From NCBI RefSeq assembly GCF_000756375.1, contig NZ_JNFD01000002.1, forward strand, positions 124,001 through 188,000: 64,000 bases of DNA, given 5' to 3'. Each line of letters begins with the position of its first letter. Position 1 is the first letter of the stretch. The notes under the pieces are model-generated. The model saw only the letters and a program-made list of their open reading frames with translations, was not told the origin of the DNA and ran no database searches. A program made the position numbers and the translations under genes. Positions 9,403 through 18,863 of the stretch are shown here, one piece after another. The DNA comes from Sphingopyxis sp. LC81. GTDB lineage: Bacteria; Pseudomonadota; Alphaproteobacteria; Sphingomonadales; Sphingomonadaceae.

Positions 9403-10584
9403 ATGCCAAGCAATCTCCCCCGTTTTCCCGCCCGATTGCGGCTTCTGCCGCTGCTCGCCGCGCTGCCCCTCCTGTCGGGCTGCGGGCTGGTCGTGCTCGA
9501 TCCCGCCGGCGACGTCGCGCGCCAGCAGGGCGACCTGATCGTCCTGTCGACCGTGCTGATGCTGCTGATCATCGTGCCGGTGATGGGGCTGACGATCTTC
9601 TTCGCGTGGAAATATCGCGCGTCGAACAAGGAGGCGACGTACAAGCCCGATTGGGATCATTCGACGCAGCTCGAGCTGGTCATCTGGTCGGCGCCGCTCC
9701 TGATCATCATCTGCCTCGGCGCGGTGACGTGGGTCGCGACGCATTTGCTCGATCCCTATCGCCCGCTTGCGCGCACGGCGCCGGGCAAGCCCGTCGCGGC
9801 GGAAGTGAAGCCGCTCGACGTGCAGGTCGTCGCGCTCGACTGGAAATGGCTGTTCATCTATCCCGAACAGGGCGTCGCGACGGTCAACGAGCTGGCGCTG
9901 CCGGTGAACCGGCCGGTCCGTTTTCGCATCTCCTCCTCTTCGGTGATGAACAGCTTTTACGTGCCCGCGCTCGCGGGGCAGATTTACGCGATGCCGGGCA
10001 TGGAAACGAAGCTGCACGGCGTGTTCGACAAGACCGGCGAGTTTGAGGGTTTTTCGGCCAATTATTCGGGCTGGGGCTTTTCGAACATGCGCTTTGCGGT
10101 GAAGAGCCTGCCCGCGGGCGAGTTCGACAAATGGGTCGCGACCGCCAAGGCTTCGGCCGAAGGCGACCTCAGCCGCGATACCTATCTGAAGCTCGAAAAG
10201 CCGACGCACAAGGAGCCGGTCCGCCGCTTCGCGGCGAGCGATCCACAGCTGTTCGACGCGGTCGTCAACATGTGCGTCGAGCCCGGCAAGATGTGCATGC
10301 ACGACATGATGTCGCTCGACGCCGCGGGCGGCGCAGGCATCGCGGGGATCGGCAATGTCCGGCAGGTCACCTATGACAAGTTCGCCGCGCGCGGGACCGT
10401 CGACGCCGCGCGCTGGAGCATACGTTATGTCGCGGCCGCTTGCAGCTCGCCGGTGATGTCGAACGACCGCCCCGACGCGAAGCCGGTCGCACCGGCGATG
10501 CTGAAGGGCGAGGGGCTTCCGCATCCCGCCAAGCCCGAACGCACCGCGCTGAACGCGCCCGCCGCCACCCGCCCGATGTCCTGA
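9403..10584 (+). CDS. cyoA: Cytochrome bo3 ubiquinol oxidase subunit II
   Basis: Subunit II of the proton-pumping quinol oxidase. It begins with a lipoprotein signal ending in the lipobox LLSGC near residue 27, then two membrane helices ([19 protein letters not shown] and [19 protein letters not shown]), then a periplasmic cupredoxin-like domain. The CuA-binding Cys-x3-Cys pair of cytochrome c oxidases is absent; the corresponding region reads [18 protein letters not shown], as expected for a quinol-using enzyme. At 393 residues it is longer than the E. coli protein (315) because of a C-terminal extension with several Cys and Met residues ([15 protein letters not shown]). It is first in the cyoABCD-SURF1-regBA array. 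Confidence 0.95.
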   Translation: MPSNLPRFPARLRLLPLLAALPLLSGCGLVVLDPAGDVARQQGDLIVLSTVLMLLIIVPVMGLTIFFAWKYRASNKEATYKPDWDHSTQLELVIWSAPLLIIICLGAVTWVATHLLDPYRPLARTAPGKPVAAEVKPLDVQVVALDWKWLFIYPEQGVATVNELALPVNRPVRFRISSSSVMNSFYVPALAGQIYAMPGMETKLHGVFDKTGEFEGFSANYSGWGFSNMRFAVKSLPAGEFDKWVATAKASAEGDLSRDTYLKLEKPTHKEPVRRFAASDPQLFDAVVNMCVEPGKMCMHDMMSLDAAGGAGIAGIGNVRQVTYDKFAARGTVDAARWSIRYVAAACSSPVMSNDRPDAKPVAPAMLKGEGLPHPAKPERTALNAPAATRPMS

Positions 10585-10601
10585 ACCGAGCCGAGATCCC
10601 C

Positions 10602-12611
10602 ATGACCCCGCATCCCGCACCCGAAACCGGCCCGATCCTTGGCAAGCTGTCGCTCGAGGCGCTGCCGCTGCACGAGCCGATCCTTGTCGTCACCTTCATC
10701 GGCGTCGTCCTTGGCGGCATCGCCGTGCTCGGCCTGATCACCAAATTCCGCCTGTGGGGCTATTTGTGGACCGAGTGGTTCACCACCGTCGACCACAAGC
10801 GCATCGGGATCATGTACATGATCCTGGGGCTCATCATGTTCCTGCGCGGCTTTGCCGATGCGATCATGATGCGCATTCAGCAGGCGATGGCGTTCGGCGG
10901 GTCCGAAGGTTATCTGACCCCGCACCATTATGACCAGGTGTTCACCGCGCACGGCGTGATCATGATCTTCTTCGTCGCGATGCCGTTCATCACCGGGCTG
11001 ATGAACTATGTCGTGCCGCTGCAGATCGGCGCGCGCGACGTCAGCTTCCCTTTCCTCAATAATTTCAGTTTCTGGATGACGACCGCGGGCGCGGTACTGA
11101 CGATGATCTCGCTCTTCGTCGGCGAATATGCACAGACCGGCTGGCTGGCCTATCCGCCTTTGTCGGGCATCGCCTACAGCCCCAATGTCGGCGTCGACTA
11201 TTATATCTGGGGCTTACAGATAGCCGGCGTCGGCACCACATTGTCGGGCATCAACCTGATCGTCACGATCCTGAAGCTGCGCGCGCCGGGCATGGGGCTG
11301 ATGAAGATGCCCGTCTTCACCTGGACCTCGCTCTGCGCGAACATCCTGATCGTGGCGTCCTTCCCGATCCTGACCGCGACGCTCGTGCTGCTCACGCTCG
11401 ACCGTTATGTCGGAACGAACTTCTTCACCAACGACCTCGGCGGATCGCCGATGATGTATGTGAACCTGATCTGGATCTGGGGGCACCCCGAGGTCTATAT
11501 CCTCGTGTTGCCGCTGTTCGGTGTCTTCTCCGAAGTCACCTCGACCTTCTCGGGCAAGCGGCTCTTCGGTTACACCTCGATGGTCTATGCGACGATCTGC
11601 ATCACGATCCTGTCGTACCTCGTCTGGCTGCACCATTTCTTCACCATGGGGTCGGGCGCGAGCGTCAACAGCTTCTTCGGCATCACGACCATGGTGATTT
11701 CGATCCCGACGGGGGCGAAGCTCTTCAACTGGCTGTTCACCATGTACCGCGGCCGGATCCGCTTCGAGCTGCCGATGATGTGGACGGTCGCCTTCATGCT
11801 GACTTTTGTCATCGGCGGCATGACCGGCGTGCTGCTCGCGGTGCCGCCCGCCGACTTCGTGCTCCACAACTCGCTGTTCCTGATCGCGCATTTCCATAAC
11901 GTGATCATCGGCGGCGTATTGTTCGGCCTGTTCGCGGCGATCAACTATTGGTGGCCCAAGGCCTTCGGTTACAAGCTCGACGTGTTCTGGGGCAAGGTCA
12001 GCTTCTGGTGCTGGGTCGTCGGCTTCTGGGTCGCCTTCACGCCGCTCTATATCCTTGGCCTGATGGGCGTGACGCGGCGGATGCGCGTGTTCGACGACCC
12101 GAGCCTGCAGATCTGGTTCGTGATCGCGGGCATCGGCGCGCTGATCGTCGCCGCGGGCATCGGCGCCATGCTGGTCCAGTTCGCGGTGAGCATCTGGCGC
12201 CGCAAGGAGCTGCGCGACGAAACCGGCGGCGATCCGTGGGACGGCCGCACGCTCGAATGGGCGACCAGCTCGCCGCCGCCCGACTATAATTTCGCCTTCA
12301 CGCCGGTGATCCACGACCTCGACGCATGGTACGACATGAAGAAGCGCGGGCACCAGCGGCCGGTGGACGGCTATCGCGACATCCACATGCCGAGCAACAC
12401 CGGCACGGGGATCATCCTGTCGGGCTTCTGCCTCGTCATGGGTTTCGCGCTGGTCTGGCACATCTGGTGGCTCGTCGCGCTGAGCTTTGCCGCGACGATC
12501 GTCGGCGCGATCTATCACACCTTCAACTACAAGCGCGATTTCGATATCCCGGCGGCGACGGTCACCGCGGTCGAGGAAGCGCGCACCCGCCAGCTGGCGG
12601 CCGGAGCCTGA
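10602..12611 (+). CDS. cyoB: Cytochrome bo3 ubiquinol oxidase subunit I
   Basis: The catalytic subunit (669 residues; E. coli 663) with the haem and CuB sites. All six ligand histidines are visible: [11 protein letters not shown] for low-spin haem, GHPEVYIL with the His-Tyr pair and the proton-channel Glu, VWLHHFF for CuB, and [11 protein letters not shown] for haem o and haem b. The start at ATG 10602 was chosen because the longer open frame upstream overlaps cyoA and lacks conserved sequence, while the encoded [20 protein letters not shown] begins just before the first membrane segment. It is the second gene of the operon, 17 bases after cyoA. Confidence 0.97.
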   Translation: MTPHPAPETGPILGKLSLEALPLHEPILVVTFIGVVLGGIAVLGLITKFRLWGYLWTEWFTTVDHKRIGIMYMILGLIMFLRGFADAIMMRIQQAMAFGGSEGYLTPHHYDQVFTAHGVIMIFFVAMPFITGLMNYVVPLQIGARDVSFPFLNNFSFWMTTAGAVLTMISLFVGEYAQTGWLAYPPLSGIAYSPNVGVDYYIWGLQIAGVGTTLSGINLIVTILKLRAPGMGLMKMPVFTWTSLCANILIVASFPILTATLVLLTLDRYVGTNFFTNDLGGSPMMYVNLIWIWGHPEVYILVLPLFGVFSEVTSTFSGKRLFGYTSMVYATICITILSYLVWLHHFFTMGSGASVNSFFGITTMVISIPTGAKLFNWLFTMYRGRIRFELPMMWTVAFMLTFVIGGMTGVLLAVPPADFVLHNSLFLIAHFHNVIIGGVLFGLFAAINYWWPKAFGYKLDVFWGKVSFWCWVVGFWVAFTPLYILGLMGVTRRMRVFDDPSLQIWFVIAGIGALIVAAGIGAMLVQFAVSIWRRKELRDETGGDPWDGRTLEWATSSPPPDYNFAFTPVIHDLDAWYDMKKRGHQRPVDGYRDIHMPSNTGTGIILSGFCLVMGFALVWHIWWLVALSFAATIVGAIYHTFNYKRDFDIPAATVTAVEEARTRQLAAGA

Positions 12612-12615
12612 TGCG

Positions 12616-13242
12616 ATGAGTGCCAAGACGATAGCCGCCGACGCGCCCGTCCAGTTCTACGACCTCGACGAACATGCGCATCCCGAGGGGCACAGCACGA
12701 TGCTGGGCTTCTGGATCTATCTGATGAGCGACTGCCTCATCTTTGCGATCCTCTTCGCCTGCTACGCCGTGCTCGGGGGCAGCTATGCCGCTGGCCCGGC
12801 GCCGAAGGATCTGTTCGACCTGAAGCTTATCGCGCTCAACACCGCGATGCTGCTCTTCTCGTCGATCACTTACGGCTTTGCGGTGCTGCAGATGCAGCAG
12901 GGCAAGGTACGGGGCGTGCAGATCTGGCTCGCGGTCACCGCGCTGTTCGGGCTCGCCTTCCTCGGGATCGAGCTTTACGAATTCCACCATCTGATCGAGA
13001 TCGGCGCGACGCCACAGCGCAGCGCCTTCCTGTCGAGCTTCTTCACGCTCGTGGGCACGCACGGGCTGCATGTCACCTTCGGCATTATCTGGCTGGTGAC
13101 CTTGATGTTCCAGCTGTCGAAGCACGGGCTGATCGCCGCGAACAAGCGCCGCGTGATGTGCCTCAGCATGTTCTGGCACTTCCTCGACGTCGTGTGGATC
13201 GGCGTCTTCACCTTTGTCTATCTGATGGGAGTGCTGCGATGA
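12616..13242 (+). CDS. cyoC: Cytochrome bo3 ubiquinol oxidase subunit III
   Basis: A 208-residue membrane subunit (E. coli 204) with five predicted helices: [78 protein letters not shown] and a final [20 protein letters not shown]. The ELYEFHH and THGLHVTFG blocks are characteristic of haem-copper oxidase subunit III. The start at 12616 follows the cyoB stop by four bases; an in-frame extension upstream is out of character. It shares a 4-base overlap with cyoD. Confidence 0.95.
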   Translation: MSAKTIAADAPVQFYDLDEHAHPEGHSTMLGFWIYLMSDCLIFAILFACYAVLGGSYAAGPAPKDLFDLKLIALNTAMLLFSSITYGFAVLQMQQGKVRGVQIWLAVTALFGLAFLGIELYEFHHLIEIGATPQRSAFLSSFFTLVGTHGLHVTFGIIWLVTLMFQLSKHGLIAANKRRVMCLSMFWHFLDVVWIGVFTFVYLMGVLR

Positions 13243-13649
13243 GCCGCGATCCGCACGCCACCGCCCACGCGCACGACGGTCCTCACGAGATCGAGATGCC
13301 GCACGCGTCGATGCGCGACTATGTCATCGGCTTTGTCCTGTCGGTGATCCTGACCGCCATCCCCTTCTGGCTGGTGATGACGATGCCATTGAGCGCCGGC
13401 GCGACGGGCGCGATCATCATGGGTTTTGCGGTCGTCCAGATCGTCGTTCACATGGTCTTTTTCCTTCATATGACGCCGAAGGCCGAGGGCGGCTGGTCGC
13501 TGACCTCGCTGATCTTCACCGTGATCGTCGTCGTGATCATGCTCGCGGGCTCGCTGTGGGTGATGCACCACCTCAACACCAATATGATGCCGATGCCGCA
13601 CGAGCCGACGAGCCAGACGGCGAGTACGACGACGGGTCAGGTGCCGTGA
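13239..13649 (+). CDS. cyoD: Cytochrome bo3 ubiquinol oxidase subunit IV
   Basis: The 136-residue small subunit has three hydrophobic helices ([61 protein letters not shown]) and the family motif VHMVFFLHM. The His-rich N-terminus precedes the first helix. ATGA overlap with cyoC at 13239 and GTGA overlap with the SURF1 gene at 13646 indicate translational coupling. It aids assembly of the CuB centre in E. coli. Confidence 0.93.
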   Translation: MSRDPHATAHAHDGPHEIEMPHASMRDYVIGFVLSVILTAIPFWLVMTMPLSAGATGAIIMGFAVVQIVVHMVFFLHMTPKAEGGWSLTSLIFTVIVVVIMLAGSLWVMHHLNTNMMPMPHEPTSQTASTTTGQVP

Positions 13650-14347
13650 CACGCTCCCGCCGCGCGGCCTTTGCCGCGGCGGCGCTGATCGCGGCGATCG
13701 GCCTCGCGGCGCTCGGCGTCTGGCAGCTCGAACGGCGCGTGTGGAAGCATGAGCTGGTCGCGGCGGTCGAGGCGCGCATTCATGCGGCGCCGGTGGCTGC
13801 TCCGGGGCCGGGTGCGTGGGATGCGGTCGACGCAAAGGATGATGCCTATCGCCGCGTGACGGCAACCGGGCAGTTCAGGCATGATCGCGAGACGCTCGTT
13901 CAGGCGGTGACCGACCGCGGACCGGGCTTCTGGGTGTTAACCCCACTTGAAACGCCGGGGTTCACGCTGCTCGTCAATCGCGGTTTCGTTCCGAAGGACC
14001 GGCGCGAGGCGAAGACGCGGGCGGCGGGCAATGTCGCGGGGCCGGTGATGGTGATCGGGCTGCTGCGCGTCACCGAGCCCGGCGGCGCCTTCCTTCGCTC
14101 GAACGACGCGGCGGCGGACCGCTGGTTTTCGCGCGATGTCGCGGCGATCGCGAAGGCGAGGGGGCTCGGCAACACCGCCCCCTATTTCGTCGATGCCGAC
14201 GCGAAGCCTAACCCCGGCGGCTATCCGGTCGGCGGGCTGACCATCGTGCGCTTTCCCGACAATCATCTGGTCTATGCGCTGACCTGGTTTGCGCTTTGTG
14301 CGCTCAGCCTCTTTTTTGCATGGCGGCTGTGGCGTATTCGCGATTGA
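13646..14347 (+). CDS. SURF1-family oxidase assembly protein
   Basis: A 233-residue protein with the SURF1 plan: a membrane helix near the N-terminus (AALIAAIGLAALGVWQLERR), a soluble loop domain with GPGFWVLTPLETPGFTLLVNRGFVP, the conserved PYFVDAD and NHLVYALTWFALC blocks, and a second membrane helix at the end. SURF1 proteins deliver haem to, or stabilise, haem-copper oxidases. The GTG start at 13646 overlaps the cyoD stop. The long upstream in-frame extension is not conserved. Its position between cyoD and the RegB/RegA pair is the usual sphingomonad arrangement. Confidence 0.9.
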   Translation: MTRSRRAAFAAAALIAAIGLAALGVWQLERRVWKHELVAAVEARIHAAPVAAPGPGAWDAVDAKDDAYRRVTATGQFRHDRETLVQAVTDRGPGFWVLTPLETPGFTLLVNRGFVPKDRREAKTRAAGNVAGPVMVIGLLRVTEPGGAFLRSNDAAADRWFSRDVAAIAKARGLGNTAPYFVDADAKPNPGGYPVGGLTIVRFPDNHLVYALTWFALCALSLFFAWRLWRIRD

Positions 14348-15654
14348 TGACCCGCCCGACCCTCCCGCCGACCACGCCTTCGAGGGCGCCCGCCGGTCGC
14401 CGCAACATGACGCTGCTGATCCAGCTGCGCTGGATCGCGGTCGGGGGCCAGCTCGCGACGATCGGGATCGTCAGCGGACCGATGGGCATCGCGCTGCCGC
14501 ACGCGCCCCTGCTCGCCGCGATCATGGTGCTGATCGCGATCAACTTCGCGAGCATCGCCTTGCTCCGCCGCGGGCGTGCGGTGACCAATGCCGAGCTGAC
14601 CGCGGTGCTGCTGTTCGACGTCGCGGCGCTCGGGTGGCAGCTGCATCATAGCGGCGGGCTCGCCAATCCCTTCGCCTCGCTGTTCCTGCTGCAGGTCGTG
14701 ATCGGGGCTATCCTGCTCACCCCGCGCTCGTCATGGGCGATCGTCGTCGCGGCCTTGGCGGCGCTCGCGGCCTTGCGCGTCGATCCGACGCCGCTCGTGC
14801 TGCCGCCCGCCTATGCCGCCGATCCGATGGGGCTGTATCTGAAGGGCAGCTTCGTGTGCTTCCTGCTGATCGCGGTGCTGTTTGTCGCCTTTGTCACGCG
14901 GATCAACCGCAACCTGCGCGACAGCGACGCGGCGCTCGCGACGAGCCGCCAGCGCGCGGCCGAGGAAGACCATATCGTGCGGATGGGGCTGCTCGCGTCG
15001 GGCGCGGCGCACGAACTCGGGACGCCGCTGTCGACGCTGTCGGTGCTGATCGGGGACTGGAAGGCGGCGCCGCGGCTCGCGAAGGATCGCGAGATGCAGG
15101 AGGATCTCGCAGACATGGACGCGGCGGTGCAGCGCTGCAAGGCGATCGTCAGCGGCATTTTGATGTCGGCGGGCGAAGCGCGCGGCGAGGCGCCGCAACT
15201 GACGACGATGCGCGCCTCGTTCAACGAGATCGTCGCGCACACGCGTGCGGTGCGCCGCCCCGGCACGGTCGAATTCAACGACCGCTTCGGTGCCGATGTC
15301 GCGATCGTATCGGACCCCGCGCTGCGACAGGTGATCGGCAACGTGCTCGATAACGCGGCCGAGGTGTCGCCCGACTGGACGCGCTTCACGACGTCGCGTG
15401 ACGGCGACATGCTGGTGATCGAGATCGCCGATCAAGGCCCGGGCTTCAGCCCGGAGATGCTGGAGAATTTCGGCCAGCCCTACCGCTCGACCAAGGGCCG
15501 CCCCGGCGGCGGGCTCGGCCTGTTCCTGCTCGTCAATGTGCTGCGTAAGCTTGGCGGTGGCGCGAGCGTGTCCAATCGCGACGTGGGCGGCGCGCTCGTC
15601 CGGATATTCCTGCCTATTTCGGCCCTGGCACGGCCCGATGGAGAGAAGGCATGA
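14347..15654 (+). CDS. regB: RegB/PrrB/ActS-type redox sensor histidine kinase
   Basis: A 435-residue membrane histidine kinase with about six N-terminal helices (residues 25-185), then a HisKA/HATPase core. Two hallmarks of RegB sensors can be seen: the quinone-site heptapeptide GGLANPF near residue 105, and a cysteine in QRCKAIVSGIL located 42 residues after the phospho-accepting His of GAAHELGTPLSTL, matching the redox-active Cys of RegB. ATP-binding motifs follow: NVLDNAAEVS (N box), DQGPGFSP (G1) and GGGLGLFL (G2). It overlaps the SURF1 stop by one base and regA by four. It likely senses quinone-pool redox state and tunes oxidase and other respiratory genes. Confidence 0.92.
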   Translation: MTRPTLPPTTPSRAPAGRRNMTLLIQLRWIAVGGQLATIGIVSGPMGIALPHAPLLAAIMVLIAINFASIALLRRGRAVTNAELTAVLLFDVAALGWQLHHSGGLANPFASLFLLQVVIGAILLTPRSSWAIVVAALAALAALRVDPTPLVLPPAYAADPMGLYLKGSFVCFLLIAVLFVAFVTRINRNLRDSDAALATSRQRAAEEDHIVRMGLLASGAAHELGTPLSTLSVLIGDWKAAPRLAKDREMQEDLADMDAAVQRCKAIVSGILMSAGEARGEAPQLTTMRASFNEIVAHTRAVRRPGTVEFNDRFGADVAIVSDPALRQVIGNVLDNAAEVSPDWTRFTTSRDGDMLVIEIADQGPGFSPEMLENFGQPYRSTKGRPGGGLGLFLLVNVLRKLGGGASVSNRDVGGALVRIFLPISALARPDGEKA

Positions 15655-16196
15655 CCGAGGTCGAGGATAGCGGGCGACGCTTGCTGATCGTCGAGGATGA
15701 CGAAACCTTCGCGCGGACGCTGAAACGCTCGTTCGAGCGGCGCGGCTATGCGGTCGAGGTCGCGCATAGCCCGGAGGAGATGGATGCGCTGCTCACGGCG
15801 TTCCGGCCCGGCTATGCGGTCGTCGACCTGAAGCTGGGCGGCGCGTCGGGGCTCGCGTGCGTACAGACGCTGCGCGCGAGCGATGCGACGATGCGGATCG
15901 TCGTACTCACCGGCTTTGCGAGCATCGCGACCGCGGTCGAGGCGATCAAGCTCGGCGCCTCCTATTATCTCGCGAAGCCGTCGAACACCGACGACATCGA
16001 GGCGGCGTTCGACCGCGCCGAGGGCAATGCCGAAACGCCGGTGGGCGACCGCCAGTCGTCGATCAAGACCGTCGAGTGGGAGCATATCCACCAGATTTTG
16101 GTCGAGACCGATTTCAACATTTCGGAAACCGCGCGCCGGCTGGGGATGCACCGGCGCACGCTGGCGCGAAAGCTGGAGAAACGGCAGATTCGCTGA
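15651..16196 (+). CDS. regA: RegA/PrrA/ActR-type response regulator
   Basis: The 181-residue response regulator has a receiver domain with LLIVEDDETFARTL (acidic pocket), the phospho-acceptor in VVDLKLGGASGL, the Thr of VVLTGFASIATAVEA and the Lys of YLAKPSNTDDIEAAF. A short linker leads to a Fis-type helix-turn-helix, DFNISETARRLGMHRRTLARKL, at the C-terminus. This two-domain form with a Fis HTH and no AAA+ domain is typical of RegA. The start overlaps the kinase stop (ATGA). In relatives it regulates oxidases, and its own cyo neighbours are plausible targets. Confidence 0.93.
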   Translation: MTEVEDSGRRLLIVEDDETFARTLKRSFERRGYAVEVAHSPEEMDALLTAFRPGYAVVDLKLGGASGLACVQTLRASDATMRIVVLTGFASIATAVEAIKLGASYYLAKPSNTDDIEAAFDRAEGNAETPVGDRQSSIKTVEWEHIHQILVETDFNISETARRLGMHRRTLARKLEKRQIR

Positions 16197-16208
16197 GCTG
16201 CGGCGCCG

Positions 16209-18323
16209 CTATTTCTTCTCGACCAGTTCGCGCAGCAGGAAGCCGTGGAGCATCGCGGCGCGCACCGCATCCTCGGCATGATCGGCGCCGACCGAGTGGC
16301 CGCCCTCGAGATATTCGTGATAATAGACGCGGTTGCCGTTCTCCATCAGCCGCGCGGCATATTTGCGTGCATGGCCGGGGTGGACGCGGTCGTCCTTGGT
16401 CGAGAGGTAGAGGAAGGTCGGCGGGTATTTCACGCCCTTGCGGATGTTCTGATAGGGCGAATATTTCGACAGGAACGCCCAATCCTCGGGCACGTCGGGA
16501 TCGCCATATTCGGCAACCCACGAGGCGCCCGCGAGCATCTTGTCGTAGCGCCACATATCCTTGATCGGCGAGCCCGAGATTACCGCGCCATAGAGGTCGG
16601 GGCGCTGCGTCATCGCCGCGCCAACGAGCACGCCGCCGTTCGAGCGGCCCGAGATCGCGATCTTGCCCTTTGCGCTGACGCCGGTCCTGACCAGATCCTC
16701 GGCGACCGCGTGGAGGTCGTCGAAGCTCGCCTGACGCTTTTCGCGCAGCGCCGCCTGGTGCCAGGCGGGGCCATATTCGCCGCCGCCGCGGATGCCCGCG
16801 AGGACATAGGCGTTGCCATCCTCGACCCAGAACAGGCCGAGCGGGCCCGCGCGGTACGGCTGGCCGGTGAGATAGCCCGGCGTCTGCGCGGCGCGGAAGC
16901 CGCCATAGGCATGGATCAGCGCGGCAACCGGCGCCTCGCTGTCCGATTTCTTGCGAACGAGGAAATATGGAATTTTCGTGCCGTCTTTCGAGGTCGCGAA
17001 GCGCTTTTCGACGAGCATTTCCTTCGCATCGAAGGTCGCGGGCAGGCTCTGCACCGCTTGCGGTGCGCCGGTTTCGCCGACGGCGTAGAGCGTCGGCGGC
17101 ATCAGCATCGTCTCGGCGGTGGCAAGGACGGTATCGCGCTTGCCGATCGTCCCGGCGATGGTCACGGTCGCCTTGTCGGCGAGCGCGACCTCCTTCTGGC
17201 TCCATTGGCCGCTCGCGGGATCGCGGCGGAGCGCGAACAGCTTGCCCTCGACATCGTCGAGCGCCTTGACCCACAGGATATTGTCGGTCGCCGAGACATT
17301 TTCGATCGCTTGTGCCTTTGTCGGGGTCATCGCGGTGACGATCGGCACCTGCCGGTCGGCGGACATGTCGGCGAGCGACAAGGAGACGAGCGAACCCGCG
17401 GGGATATTCGCCCAATCCTTGTTGAGGAAGATGATGAGCTGTCCGTCGACGACGTCGCGTACACTCGCCGTGTCGGGAACGATCGTCGAGATATAGCGCG
17501 AGCCGTCGATGTTCGGCAGCTTGATGTCGGCGGTGTAGAAGGTCTTGCCGCGGCTGATCATCGGCCAGCGCTTGTCGCCGTCGGTGAAGGCGAAGACGTT
17601 CATGCCGACGTCCTCATGCTCGCCCTCGGCGACGGTTTCGGCCGACGCGAGCGGCGTGCCGCGTTTCCAGCGCTTGACGATGCGCGGATAGCCCGACGCG
17701 GTCATGCTGCCCGCGCCATAATCGGTCGCGACGAGCAGGGTGTCGGCATTTTCCCACGTCACGCTGCTCTTCGCCTGCGGCAGCGTGAAGCCGTCGCTCA
17801 CGAAGCTTTTGGTCGTGCGGTCCCATTCGCGGACGACGTCGGCGTCGGTGCCGCCGGGGCTCAGCGACACGAGGCAGCGCTTGTAATCGGGGGCGAGGCA
17901 GTCGGCGCCGTGCCATACCCAGCTCTGCTTTTCGGCCTTGCCGAGCGCGTCGACGTCGATCAGCGTCGTCCAGACGGGCTTGCCGGCAAGGTAGGCGTCG
18001 AGCGGGCTTTGGCGCCAGATGCCGCGGGGATTGTTGGCGTCGCGCCAGAAATTGGTGATGGTTTCGCCCATGACCTCGCCGGGCATCGCGATCTGGCGGT
18101 CGTCGTCGAGGATTTCGCGCGCGCGCTTGCGGTCGGCCTCGAAGCCCGGGCGGCCGGTGATCAGCCTGTCGGTTGCCGCATTTTCCTTTTTGACCCAGTC
18201 GAGTGCCTTTGTGCCCTCAATATCCTCAAGCCAGAGGTACGGGTCCTTGTCTTGCGGCGCGGCGGTGGCGACGGCGGTGATCGAACAGCTGAGGGCAAGC
18301 GCGGCAAGGCTGGCGCGGATCAT
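16209..18323 (-). CDS. Prolyl oligopeptidase (S9A serine peptidase), exported
   Basis: A 704-residue periplasmic peptidase cutting short peptides after proline. The start ATG at 18323 is preceded by GGGGAGA and begins a signal peptide (MIRASLAALALSCSITAVATA). The N-terminal DPYLWLEDIEGTKALDWVK is the family hallmark, followed by a seven-bladed propeller region. The C-terminal alpha/beta-hydrolase domain carries the triad: Ser in GRSNGGVLVGA, Asp in STKDDRVHPGHA and His in LEGGHSVGAD. AYGGFRAAQTPGY and GGGEYGPAWH are further family blocks. It converges with regA. The frame extends to 18380, but that adds a segment before the signal peptide. Confidence 0.93.
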   Translation of the reverse strand: MIRASLAALALSCSITAVATAAPQDKDPYLWLEDIEGTKALDWVKKENAATDRLITGRPGFEADRKRAREILDDDRQIAMPGEVMGETITNFWRDANNPRGIWRQSPLDAYLAGKPVWTTLIDVDALGKAEKQSWVWHGADCLAPDYKRCLVSLSPGGTDADVVREWDRTTKSFVSDGFTLPQAKSSVTWENADTLLVATDYGAGSMTASGYPRIVKRWKRGTPLASAETVAEGEHEDVGMNVFAFTDGDKRWPMISRGKTFYTADIKLPNIDGSRYISTIVPDTASVRDVVDGQLIIFLNKDWANIPAGSLVSLSLADMSADRQVPIVTAMTPTKAQAIENVSATDNILWVKALDDVEGKLFALRRDPASGQWSQKEVALADKATVTIAGTIGKRDTVLATAETMLMPPTLYAVGETGAPQAVQSLPATFDAKEMLVEKRFATSKDGTKIPYFLVRKKSDSEAPVAALIHAYGGFRAAQTPGYLTGQPYRAGPLGLFWVEDGNAYVLAGIRGGGEYGPAWHQAALREKRQASFDDLHAVAEDLVRTGVSAKGKIAISGRSNGGVLVGAAMTQRPDLYGAVISGSPIKDMWRYDKMLAGASWVAEYGDPDVPEDWAFLSKYSPYQNIRKGVKYPPTFLYLSTKDDRVHPGHARKYAARLMENGNRVYYHEYLEGGHSVGADHAEDAVRAAMLHGFLLRELVEKK

Positions 18324-18398
18324 TCGGAAAGTCTCCCCTGGGGTGTGGAGGCGCTGTGCTAGCAGCATTAGACACCCCAAGGGAAGGAGGCGACGCGC

Positions 18399-18821
18399 CT
18401 ATTGGTCGATGATGATCGTGCCCGGGTGATGCTTGTCGAGATGCTTCTTGATGATCTTGAGATTGCGCGTGTTCGAGCGGAAGAAAAAGTCGAACGCGTC
18501 GCCGACGAGCGGGATCGCGCCGAGCGCGGTGTCGACGCCGAGATTGCCGACCATGCGCCAGATCTTCCACTTCGGCATGCCGAGGTTGCGCGCTTCCCAG
18601 ATCAGATAGGCGCCCATCGTCGCGGCGATCACGTCGCCGACGACGGGGACGAGGCCGACGATCGCGTCGAGGCCGACGGGGCGGTTGATGCCGGGGATGA
18701 TAAAGCTGCGTTCGAGCAGGACTTCGAGCGTCTCGACGCGCTTGCGGAGCGCGGCGGGGTCGTTGCGATTGGAAATCAGCGCGTCGAAGATCGCGTCGGG
18801 ATTGGGCGTCGAAGGGGCCAT
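18399..18821 (-). CDS. DUF4112 family small membrane protein
   Basis: A 140-residue protein with the DUF4112 pattern: a helical N-terminus, then PGINRPVGLDAIVGLVPVVG, a glycine-rich DVIAATMGAYLIWEARNLG, and a second copy of the same fold element, VDTALGAIPLVGDAFDFFFRSN. The two VGLVPVVGD/LGAIPLVGD segments likely form re-entrant or membrane-associated hairpins. Function is not known. It is separated from the peptidase gene and from the solute-binding lipoprotein by short gaps on the same strand. Confidence 0.85.
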   Translation of the reverse strand: MAPSTPNPDAIFDALISNRNDPAALRKRVETLEVLLERSFIIPGINRPVGLDAIVGLVPVVGDVIAATMGAYLIWEARNLGMPKWKIWRMVGNLGVDTALGAIPLVGDAFDFFFRSNTRNLKIIKKHLDKHHPGTIIIDQ

Positions 18822-18863
18822 CGGGGTCCTTTCACAAGCGCTCGAAGTTGCAGCGCCACTGTA

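Noticed and set aside
11214-12626. 470-residue minus-strand frame opposite cyoB
   Set aside because: Antisense shadow; cyoB has every conserved haem-copper ligand in the plus frame.
16245-18362. 705-residue plus-strand frame opposite the prolyl oligopeptidase
   Set aside because: Shadow frame without domain features; the peptidase frame holds the full catalytic triad.
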